Positions 1 through 5,238 of a stretch of 5,238 bases of DNA are shown one piece after another. Position 1 is the stretch's first letter. Each line of letters begins with the position of its first letter. A program made the translations under genes and the position numbers. The notes under the pieces were generated by a model. The model worked only from the letters and a program-made list of their open reading frames with translations. It was not told the origin of the DNA and did no database searches. Source of the stretch: an uncultured Spirochaetaceae bacterium (GTDB taxonomy: Bacteria > Spirochaetota > Spirochaetia > Treponematales > Treponemataceae); NCBI GenBank assembly GCA_902773215.1, contig CACYDQ010000513.1, forward strand, positions 1 to 5,238, read 5' to 3'.

Positions 1-10
1 GGAGGAAAAC

Positions 11-1354
11 ATGAAAAAGGCATTGATTGTTGCTGCGGCCGTTGCTTGCGCCGCCACGACTCTGGCTGTCGCCGCGAAGAAGCAGCCCGCAGCTCAGGGA
101 AAAGTCCTGAACATCGCCGTTTGGAACGAGGAGTTTCAGGAGAGGTTCAACGCTTTCTACGCTTCCAAGCTGCCCAAGGACGTAAAGGTCAACTGGATTC
201 TGACCCCCAACCAGGGCGGAGCCTACCGCACCAAGCTGGACGAGATGTTGCTGAGCGAGAACGACAAGACGCCGGCAGACGAGAGGCTTGACATCTTCTT
301 GGTCGAGTCCGACTATGCGCTGAACTACGTCAACACCCCCTACACGTTGGACGTCAAGAAGGACATCGGCCTTACCGACAAGGATTTGGCACAGCAGTAC
401 AAGTATACCAAGGATGTCATGACCGGGACCGAGGGCAAGTTCAAGGGCAAGCTCAAGGGTGTCTCCTGGCAGGCATGTCCGGGCGGCTTCATCTACCGCC
501 GCTCCTTCGCCAAGCAGGTTCTTGGTACCGATGATCCGGCAGAAGTCCAGAAGCAGCTGAACAGCTGGGACAAGTTCGACGCCGTCGCCGCAAAGATGAA
601 GGCTGCAGGCTACTTCATGCTCTCCGGATTCGACGATGCGTTCCGCGTCTTCTCAGACAATGTCTCTGAGCCGCTTGTCAAGAACGGCAAAATCAACATG
701 GATCCCCAGATCAAGCGTTGGATCAAGCAGACCAAGGAGTACACGGACAAGGGGTACAACAACAAGGCCAACCTGTGGACTCCCGAGAGCGGACAGGGCG
801 CGTCAAAGAACGGAAAGGTCTTCGGATACTTCGGACCCGCATGGTACATCGACTTCTGCCTCACCGGTTATGCCGCTGACGATGCCAGCCAGCCGTTCGT
901 TGCCGGAAACGGAAGCTGCGGAGACTGGGCATTCTGCGAGGGCCCACAGGGATTCTCTTGGGGCGGAACCTGGATTTGCGGTTCTGCCGGAAGCGACAAC
1001 GTCGAGCTGATCAGGGACATCATGTATACGATGACCTGCGACAAGGCCGTTGCCAAGAAGATTGTCGAAAAATACAACGACTTCACAAACAACGAGGCCG
1101 CAATGACCGAGATTGCCAACGGAAGCTACAAGAGCGCCTTCCTGGGCGGACAGAACCACATCAACCTGATGCTCCAGAACGCCAAGAAAGTCGACAAGAG
1201 CAAGATTTCCGGCTACGATCAGAGCTACGCCGAGAGGATTCAGGCCGCGATGGCAGACTACTACAACGGCATAGTCACCGAGGAGCAGGCATGGGCCAAC
1301 TTCAAAATGGCCATGATAGAGCTTCATCCCGAGCTGAGGAAAAAGAACAAGTAA
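11..1354 (+). CDS. Extracellular solute-binding protein, family 1 (ABC sugar importer)
   Basis: A 447-residue exported binding protein that captures a solute, most likely a carbohydrate, outside the inner membrane and hands it to an ABC importer (COG1653/CUT1 style). The start is set by GGAGG at 1-5, five bases before the ATG. Residues 1-22 form a signal peptide: MKK, a hydrophobic Ala/Val stretch, then an AVA-type signal peptidase I site near residues 19-22. An alternative AVAC lipobox ends at Cys13, but its hydrophobic span is short. The mature part opens with LNIAVWNEEF, a typical first beta strand, and is rich in Trp, Tyr and Phe expected in a sugar-binding cleft, for example SWQACPGGFIYRRS near 153-166 and GFSWGGTWICG near 314-324. 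Length is normal for the family. No permease gene follows; a terminator lies 40 bases downstream, so this is either the last gene of an operon beginning off the left edge or a stand-alone gene. The substrate cannot be told from sequence. Confidence 0.9.
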   Translation: MKKALIVAAAVACAATTLAVAAKKQPAAQGKVLNIAVWNEEFQERFNAFYASKLPKDVKVNWILTPNQGGAYRTKLDEMLLSENDKTPADERLDIFLVESDYALNYVNTPYTLDVKKDIGLTDKDLAQQYKYTKDVMTGTEGKFKGKLKGVSWQACPGGFIYRRSFAKQVLGTDDPAEVQKQLNSWDKFDAVAAKMKAAGYFMLSGFDDAFRVFSDNVSEPLVKNGKINMDPQIKRWIKQTKEYTDKGYNNKANLWTPESGQGASKNGKVFGYFGPAWYIDFCLTGYAADDASQPFVAGNGSCGDWAFCEGPQGFSWGGTWICGSAGSDNVELIRDIMYTMTCDKAVAKKIVEKYNDFTNNEAAMTEIANGSYKSAFLGGQNHINLMLQNAKKVDKSKISGYDQSYAERIQAAMADYYNGIVTEEQAWANFKMAMIELHPELRKKNK

Positions 1355-1393
1355 TTTCGCCGGATGGCAGTTAAGAATCAGACATGATTTAAG

Positions 1394-1424
1394 GGTCGCA
1401 ACCGCACGGTTGCGGCCTTTTTTT
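1394..1424 (+). terminator. Intrinsic terminator after the binding-protein gene
   Basis: A 10-bp stem (GGTCGCAACC at 1394-1403 with GGTTGCGGCC at 1408-1417, one T-G wobble) closes a GCAC loop and is followed by seven T residues at 1418-1424. It sits 40 bases after the stop codon of the binding-protein gene and ends that transcription unit. Read on the minus strand the same hairpin lacks a T-run, so it is not an obvious terminator for the convergent lacI-type gene. No other minus-strand terminator is evident in the 129-bp gap 1355-1483. Confidence 0.93.
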
Positions 1425-1483
1425 ATTCCTCAGGCCGAAAGCCGGGAAATATGAAAAAGGCGGTCAGAAAGGTTACGGAAATA

Positions 1484-2494
1484 TTATTTGTTCAGGTCCA
1501 CGACGCTCTCACCTTCCACCAGACGGCCGGACACCTTTATCGACGCGGGCGAGAAGCTCTCCGGGTACTCGATGCTGGACAGGAGCTGCATGACGAGCTG
1601 CCTTCCTATCTCGGGGCTGTTCTGCTCCCAGGTGGTAAGGCGGGGCGTGATTATTTTGGACAGGAAGATGCCGTCGTAGCCCGCAATGCTTATGTCCTTG
1701 CCGGGAGTGACCCCGCTCTTGAAGAGCGCGTCTATGCCGCCGAGCGCGGAGAAATCGTCCGGGTAGATGATGCATGTGGGCCTGTCGGAAAGCTTGAGCA
1801 GCTCGAGCGTTGCCTGCCTGGTCGTCTCCGGCAGGTGGTAGGTGGCGGCGACGATATACTCCTTGGGAAGCTCCAGCCCGTACTTCTTGAGCATGGAGCG
1901 GAAGACAGACAGCCGCATCCGCGTCACGTCCGTCGCCTCCCCGTGAACAAAGGCAATCCGCTTGTGCCCACGCCCCAGGATGAACTCCATCAGGGAGCGG
2001 AAGCCGTCGCTGTTGTCGCTCATCACCGAGGGGTGAGCGTCCTTCAGGTTCCGGTCCAAAGTGCATATCGGGATGCCGCTCTCCAGCAGTTCCTTCACGT
2101 CCGTCCGGCGGAAAGAACAATTCACTATTATGATACCGTCGCAGCCCCGGTATTTGGCCTGGGCAAGGTAGTTGCGCTTGCCCACGTTGCTCAGGAATGT
2201 GATGTCGTAGCCAGCCTTGTTCGCGCTCTCGTTTATCGAGTCGAAGATGCGGGCAAAGTACTGGTGCTGGAGGCCTGACCCGGTTATGTCCTCGAAGATG
2301 ACCCCTATGTCGTAGGAGCGGTTCGTCCGCAGGGCTATGGCGGCGGCGTTGGGATGGTAGCCCAGCTCCATCGCCTTCTTGTTCACCGCTTCTATCGTCT
2401 TCTGGCTTATCTCGGGACTGTTCTTCAATGCCTTGCTGACGGTCGAGAACGACACGTTGCAGGCAGTGGCGATGTCCTTCAATGTGACAGGCAT
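1484..2494 (-). CDS. LacI/GalR-family transcriptional regulator
   Basis: A 336-residue DNA-binding regulator that should bind as a dimer and respond to a sugar or related small molecule. Residues 4-24 (TLKDIATACNVSFSTVSKAL region) are the LacI helix-turn-helix, and residues 46-60 (YHPNAAAIALRTNRS) are the hinge. Leu55 corresponds to the leucine that PurR and LacI insert at the central CpG of the operator. The rest is a periplasmic-binding-protein-like effector domain with family marks: PDDFSALGG near 245-253, GYDG at 272-275 (usually GFDD) and PRLTTWEQ at 284-291. The ATG at 2494 is preferred because AAGGAGG lies 9 bases upstream and the protein then starts right at the HTH. An in-frame ATG at 2521 would add nine residues but overlaps the predicted -10 box. 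The gene converges on the binding-protein gene and follows the GTPase gene in the same direction after 101 bp. Its own promoter and operator suggest autoregulation. Effector unknown. Confidence 0.93.
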   Translation of the reverse strand: MPVTLKDIATACNVSFSTVSKALKNSPEISQKTIEAVNKKAMELGYHPNAAAIALRTNRSYDIGVIFEDITGSGLQHQYFARIFDSINESANKAGYDITFLSNVGKRNYLAQAKYRGCDGIIIVNCSFRRTDVKELLESGIPICTLDRNLKDAHPSVMSDNSDGFRSLMEFILGRGHKRIAFVHGEATDVTRMRLSVFRSMLKKYGLELPKEYIVAATYHLPETTRQATLELLKLSDRPTCIIYPDDFSALGGIDALFKSGVTPGKDISIAGYDGIFLSKIITPRLTTWEQNSPEIGRQLVMQLLSSIEYPESFSPASIKVSGRLVEGESVVDLNK

Positions 2495-2503
2495 AAAAAC
2501 ACC

Positions 2504-2510
2504 CCTCCTT
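2504..2510 (-). promoter_or_regulatory. Ribosome binding site fixing the LacI-type start
   Basis: The minus strand reads AAGGAGG, nine bases before the ATG at 2494. It decides for this start over the in-frame ATG at 2521, which lacks a comparable site at proper spacing and lies in the predicted promoter. Confidence 0.85.
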
Positions 2511-2520
2511 GTTCTATACA

Positions 2521-2549
2521 ACTATAAAACGAGAAGGGGAATTTTGCAA
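2521..2549 (-). promoter_or_regulatory. Sigma70-type promoter of the LacI-type gene
   Basis: On the minus strand, TTGCAA (2544-2549) and TATAGT (2521-2526) are separated by exactly 17 bases, so transcription should begin near 2514. This leaves a short leader of about 20 bases carrying the AAGGAGG site. The spacing and hexamers are seen directly; activity is inferred. Confidence 0.7.
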
Positions 2550-2566
2550 TGAAATTTTGTGTTTTT

Positions 2567-2582
2567 ACGCAAACGTTTTCGG
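2567..2582. promoter_or_regulatory. LacI/PurR-type operator
   Basis: ACGCAAACGTTTTCGG is a near-perfect inverted repeat around a central CpG (AAACGTTT at 2571-2578, outer bases CG/CG also matching, one mismatched pair). It has the form bound by LacI-family proteins and closely resembles the E. coli PurR box as I remember its consensus. It is centred about 60 bp upstream of the predicted start of the LacI-type gene and begins 13 bases after the GTPase stop codon. The adjacent regulator is the obvious candidate to bind it. A short overlapping repeat, GTTTT-CGG-AAAAC at 2575-2587, adds some symmetry but has no T-run and is not a convincing terminator. Confidence 0.75.
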
Positions 2583-2595
2583 AAAACCTGCCCGT

Positions 2596-3810
2596 CTAGG
2601 CGAGGCAGCCGTCAAGCGCCTTGCAGATGGCCTCACGGTCCAGGTTCTGGCCAATGACGCAGAGCTTTATCATGCGGTCGCCCACGTCCTTGTCCCACTC
2701 GTCGCGGATTTTTGGGTTCTCCCTCAGAATCTGCTCGCGCTCGGCGGGGGGGACGGCGGCAATCCACTGGCCGGAGTAGCCCGCCTGAATCTGCCTGCCG
2801 CTCGTCTCGAAGACCCACGCCATGTCGGGCTCGTCCGCGAACCACATGAGCCCCTTGCAGCGGATGATGTTCTTGGGCCAGCCGTCGCAGAACTTGTCCA
2901 GCTTCTGCCGGTCGAAGGGCTTGCGGCGGTAGTAGATCATCGTGCCGATTCCGTACTCGTCCTCGCTCTCGCCTTCGTGCCGGTGCTCGTGGTGGTGGTG
3001 ATGGTGCTCATGTCCTTCGTGCCCGTCATCATCATCGTCATCGTCATGATGGTGATGGTGCTCCTCGTGATGACCATGCTCCTCATGCTCGTCGTGATCA
3101 TCGTCATCGTCTTCGGACTCCTCCAGCTTCTTGCACCAGCCCGCGCTGGAGTAGACCGCCTCAAAGTCAAAGCTTCCGGTCGCCAGCACCTCGCCGACAT
3201 CGACCTTGCCGTGGTCGGTCTCTATGACCTTGACACCAGGGTGGATTGCGTTGATGACAGCGCGGACCTTCTTGAACTCGTCCTCGGTAACGAGATCCTT
3301 CTTGTTGATGACCAGGGTCGAACAGAATTCAATCTGCTGCACGAGCAGGGACTCAATGTCCTCCTCGTCCTTCTCCTTGAGCAGGGCATCGCCCGAGGCG
3401 AACTCATCGACGAGCCGCTTGGCATCGACGACGCCGACGACGTTGTCCAGCTTGCCGTTCTGAATAGTCTCCAGCTCCTGGGCAATCGGCATGGGCTCGC
3501 ATACGCCGCTCGCCTCGATCATGATGTAGTCGTACTTGCCGCCCTTAATCAGGTTCTCTATATTCTGCGCCAGCTGCGTCTTGAGCGTACAGCAGATGCA
3601 GCCGTTGGTCAGGGGGACGATGCTGCTCGTGTCGGTGATTTTCGCGCCGTCCGCTATCAGCTTCGCGTCAACGTTGACCTCGCCTATGTCGTTCACAATG
3701 ACGGCGACCTTGTAGCCCTGCTGGTTGTTCAGCACGTTGTTCAGGAGGGTCGTCTTGCCTGCCCCCAAGTATCCGCACAAAAGCGTCATCGGTGTAAGTT
3801 TCTTTGCCAT
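2596..3810 (-). CDS. COG0523-family GTPase metallochaperone (CobW/YjiA/ZagA-like)
   Basis: A 404-residue cytoplasmic G3E P-loop GTPase that should bind a transition metal and pass it to a client protein in a GTP-dependent way. Motifs in order: Walker A GYLGAGKTT at 13-21, the family metal site CICC at 71-74, EASG at 99-102 as the Walker B region, and NKKD at 169-172 as the guanine-specificity motif. Residues about 230-285 are an extreme acidic/His insert with 20 His and 29 Asp/Glu. The C-terminal CobW_C-like domain follows from about 286 (RRKPFDRQKL, then RCKGLMWFADEP). Length is within the family range, at the long side because of the insert. The ATG at 3810 has GGGGAGG seven bases upstream. 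It precedes the LacI-type gene by 101 bp on the same strand and diverges from the flavoprotein gene. The metal (Zn, Ni, Co) and client are not identifiable; subfamily names such as ZagA or CobW would be guesses. Confidence 0.92.
   Translation of the reverse strand: MAKKLTPMTLLCGYLGAGKTTLLNNVLNNQQGYKVAVIVNDIGEVNVDAKLIADGAKITDTSSIVPLTNGCICCTLKTQLAQNIENLIKGGKYDYIMIEASGVCEPMPIAQELETIQNGKLDNVVGVVDAKRLVDEFASGDALLKEKDEEDIESLLVQQIEFCSTLVINKKDLVTEDEFKKVRAVINAIHPGVKVIETDHGKVDVGEVLATGSFDFEAVYSSAGWCKKLEESEDDDDDHDEHEEHGHHEEHHHHHDDDDDDDGHEGHEHHHHHHEHRHEGESEDEYGIGTMIYYRRKPFDRQKLDKFCDGWPKNIIRCKGLMWFADEPDMAWVFETSGRQIQAGYSGQWIAAVPPAEREQILRENPKIRDEWDKDVGDRMIKLCVIGQNLDREAICKALDGCLA
2977..3111 (-). repeat. Duplicated His/Asp-coding segment within the GTPase gene
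   Basis: Two successive modules each start with an Asp run and end in a His run: residues 234-255 (3046-3111) and 256-278 (2977-3045). At DNA level GACGATGACGATGAT recurs exactly at 3097-3111 and 3031-3045, and GAGCACCATCACCA recurs at 3050-3063 and 2996-3009. The pattern suggests an internal tandem duplication followed by drift. The tract is dense in GAT/GAC/CAT/CAC triplets and could change length by replication slippage while staying in frame. Confidence 0.75.
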
Positions 3811-3817
3811 GATTAAA

Positions 3818-3824
3818 CCTCCCC
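3818..3824 (-). promoter_or_regulatory. Ribosome binding site of the GTPase gene
   Basis: The minus strand reads GGGGAGG seven bases before the ATG at 3810, a strong site that supports this start. Confidence 0.8.
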
Positions 3825-3836
3825 ACTAATATAGTG
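3824..3836. promoter_or_regulatory. Small palindrome over a possible GTPase -10 box
   Basis: CACTA-ATA-TAGTG is a perfect 5-bp inverted repeat with a 3-bp centre. On the minus strand it contains TATATT (3828-3833), which could serve as the -10 of the GTPase gene with a poor TTTCCC -35 at 3852-3857 (18-bp spacing). A start near 3821 would fall inside the SD site, so this promoter assignment is doubtful. The palindrome could be an operator for a metal-responsive repressor, but it matches no consensus I can name with certainty. Confidence 0.3.
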
Positions 3837-3868
3837 AATTTTTGCCCAAAAGGGAAAGCCCCCTGCCC

Positions 3869-3897
3869 TTGCCCAAAGCCCGCCGTGCCCATATAAT
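3869..3897 (+). promoter_or_regulatory. Sigma70-type promoter of the flavoprotein gene
   Basis: TTGCCC (3869-3874) and a perfect TATAAT (3892-3897) are spaced by 17 bases. The last base of the -10 lies seven bases before the A of the ATG at 3904, the usual distance to a transcription start, so the mRNA would begin at or within a base or two of the start codon. Confidence 0.75.
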
Positions 3898-3903
3898 GGC
3901 GGC

Positions 3904-5238
3904 ATGGTCTATGACGTTACGGTGATTATCCCAGAAGGCAAGGACAAGGACGAGGAATACATCAAGAAAGAGGCAGGACGCCTCCTCCAGACAAAAGGGC
4001 AGCAGGTCAACCTGGGGGTGGCACGGCTCGTCGTGGAGAAGCGGTCGGTCGATGCCCGCCGCCGGCAGATTAAAATCGTCCTCCGCTGCAAGCTCTACGT
4101 CGGCGAGGAGCCCCAGGCGGAAGAGGCCGCCCTGCCCCGCTGGCTTCCCGCCACTTCCTCACGCAAGACCGTCGTCATCGTCGGCACGGGGCCCGCGGGC
4201 CTCTTCGGCGCGCTCACGCTGCTTGAAAAAGGCATCCGTTGCATCATCGTCGAGCGGGGGGCGCAGGTCTCGCAGCGGAAAATTGACATCGCCCGCATAA
4301 GCCGGGAAGGGCTGGTTGACGGCGACTCCAACTACTGCTATGGCGAGGGCGGGGCGGGCTGCTTCTCGGACGGCAAGCTCTACACCCGAAGCGACAAGCG
4401 GGGCAACCTGTCCCAGGTCCTGCGGATTTTCAACCACTTCGGGGCGGATTCCTCCATACTGACCGCCGCCCATCCCCACATCGGCACGGACAGGCTGCCC
4501 GCCGTCATAGACGCGATGCGGGCGAAGATAGAGGAGCTGGGCTGCAGGTTTTTGTTCGGCAGCCGCTGTGCGGATCTTATAATAGAAGAAAAAAACGGTG
4601 AAAAACGGGTCCGCGGCGTACGCGTACAGGACACGAAGAGCGGCGAAGAGCAGGAAATCAGAGCAGACGCGGTCCTGCTCGCTACGGGACATTCCGCCGC
4701 CGACATCTACACGACGCTCGCCCGGCTTGCCCCGGAAAGCCTTGAAGCAAAGGGATTCGCATTCGGTGTGCGCACAGAGCACCCCCGCGCCCTCATCGAC
4801 AGCATCCAGTACCATGGGGATGCGGAGGCCGCACGGAAGCTCGGTGCTGCGGAATACCGGCTGACCAGCCAGGTGGACGGGCGCGGGGTGTACAGCTTCT
4901 GCATGTGCCCGGGCGGCTTCATCGTGCCGAGCGCAAGCTCGCCGGGACAGATTGTCATCAACGGGATGTCGGCGGCGGGTCGGAACAGCGCCTGGAGCAA
5001 CGCCGCCATCGTCGTGGAAACCCACCCGGAGGACATACCGGAACGATTCAGAAAGGAGGCGGAGGCACTGGGCTGCCCTGCCCTTGCAGGATTGCTCGCC
5101 CGGACTTGGCTGGAAGAAGAGACCTGCCGCCGCGGTGACGGCAGGCAGAAAGCCCCGGCCCAGAGATTGAAGGACTACCTGGCCCGGCGGGAAAGCACGT
5201 CCCTACCCCGTACGAGCTACGCCCCGGGCCTTGTGGCA
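3904..5238 (+). CDS. FAD-dependent dehydrogenase, COG2509 type (3' end outside window)
   Basis: An uninterrupted frame of 445 codons that reaches the right edge without a stop; relatives are roughly 520-550 residues, so about the last fifth is missing. Residues 1-80 form the small N-terminal domain of this family (VEKRSVDARRRQI near 44-56). A Rossmann FAD/NAD(P) site follows: VVIVGTGPAGLFGAL at 90-104, with Glu117 ending the second strand (IIVERG). Family signatures are SNYCYGEGGAG (142-152) then CFSDGKLYTR (153-162), HPHIGT (190-195), the second flavin motif LLATGHSAADIY (258-269), and YSFCMCPGGFIVP (330-342) followed by INGMSAAGRNS. The protein is presumably cytosolic; substrate and electron partner are unknown for the family. 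ATG 3904 is the only usable start, since the frame upstream holds no ATG, GTG or TTG back to a TGA at 3835. It has no Shine-Dalgarno site, unlike the other three genes. It diverges from the GTPase gene. Confidence 0.92.
   Translation, partial: MVYDVTVIIPEGKDKDEEYIKKEAGRLLQTKGQQVNLGVARLVVEKRSVDARRRQIKIVLRCKLYVGEEPQAEEAALPRWLPATSSRKTVVIVGTGPAGLFGALTLLEKGIRCIIVERGAQVSQRKIDIARISREGLVDGDSNYCYGEGGAGCFSDGKLYTRSDKRGNLSQVLRIFNHFGADSSILTAAHPHIGTDRLPAVIDAMRAKIEELGCRFLFGSRCADLIIEEKNGEKRVRGVRVQDTKSGEEQEIRADAVLLATGHSAADIYTTLARLAPESLEAKGFAFGVRTEHPRALIDSIQYHGDAEAARKLGAAEYRLTSQVDGRGVYSFCMCPGGFIVPSASSPGQIVINGMSAAGRNSAWSNAAIVVETHPEDIPERFRKEAEALGCPALAGLLARTWLEEETCRRGDGRQKAPAQRLKDYLARRESTSLPRTSYAPGLVA

Noticed and set aside
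476..493. Near-identical 18-mer encoding CPGGFI in the binding-protein gene and at 4906-4923 in the flavoprotein gene
   Set aside because: The two proteins are unrelated in fold, the match covers only six residues with similar codon use, and no other shared sequence surrounds it. Chance is the simplest explanation.
1425..1483. Possible minus-strand terminator for the LacI-type gene around GGCCGAAAGCC
   Set aside because: The stem is only three to four pairs and is followed on the minus strand by an A-run, not a T-run.
1451..2278. A 275-codon plus-strand frame beginning ATGAAAAAGGC, like the start of the binding-protein gene
   Set aside because: The shared 11 bases at 11-21 and 1451-1461 look like a repeated start, but there is no SD sequence before 1451, the frame is antisense to the LacI-type gene, and the product has no signal peptide or recognisable fold.
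2495..2521. Longer start for the LacI-type protein at 2521
   Set aside because: The nine added residues fall outside the family N-terminus, the ATG overlaps the predicted -10 region, and the AAGGAGG site fits the ATG at 2494.
2575..2587. GTTTT-CGG-AAAAC inverted repeat as a terminator of the GTPase gene
   Set aside because: The stem is only five A/T-rich pairs and no T-run follows on the minus strand; it is better explained as part of the operator region.
2956..3123. CAT/GTG triplet tract as a CRISPR or intergenic satellite
   Set aside because: The repeats are in frame inside the GTPase gene, have no spacer structure and encode a His/Asp/Glu insert typical of metallochaperones.
2509..3816. 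A 435-codon open frame on the plus strand covering the whole GTPase gene
   Set aside because: It is antisense to a gene with every COG0523 motif in order, its product is a low-complexity Val/Leu-rich string where the His/Asp tract is read backwards, and no homology or good ribosome site is apparent. It reflects the codon bias of the real gene.
4159..5025. A 288-codon minus-strand frame opposite the flavoprotein gene
   Set aside because: The plus strand here encodes all COG2509 signatures in one continuous frame; the antisense product shows no recognisable domain.

Overview
The window reads as an ordinary stretch of a moderately GC-rich bacterial chromosome with four protein-coding genes, one of which runs off the right edge. 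Strong Shine-Dalgarno sequences (GGAGG, AAGGAGG, GGGGAGG), sigma70-type promoter hexamers, a periplasmic-type sugar-binding protein and a LacI-family regulator fit a Treponema-like spirochaete, or less likely a Gram-positive gut anaerobe. The SD sites and promoter form argue against Bacteroidota. The genus assignment is an inference from protein style only; there is no rRNA or marker gene to confirm it.

Layout, left to right. 11-1354 (+): a family-1 extracellular solute-binding protein of an ABC importer, probably for a carbohydrate, closed by a strong intrinsic terminator at 1394-1424. 1484-2494 (-): a LacI/GalR-family regulator convergent with the binding protein. Its own promoter (2521-2549) and a near-palindromic LacI-type operator (2567-2582) lie just upstream. 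2596-3810 (-): a COG0523 (CobW/YjiA/ZagA-like) GTPase metallochaperone with a striking His/Asp/Glu metal-binding insert. 3904-5238 (+, incomplete at its 3' end): an uncharacterised FAD-dependent dehydrogenase of the COG2509 type, divergent from the GTPase across a 93-bp gap. Its TATAAT box sits so close to the ATG that the transcript should be leaderless.

How the genes may work together. The binding protein and the LacI regulator form a plausible sugar-uptake/regulation pair. The regulator very likely controls itself through the operator beside its promoter, and may also control the importer operon, whose promoter lies off the left edge. The GTPase probably delivers or buffers a transition metal such as zinc, nickel or cobalt, with the His-rich insert as the metal store. 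The flavoprotein shares only the divergent intergenic region with it, so a functional link is not shown.

No clearly undescribed system is visible. The best leads are the leaderless start of the flavoprotein gene, the internally duplicated metal-binding insert, and the operator that could act both in autoregulation and as a roadblock to readthrough from the GTPase gene.
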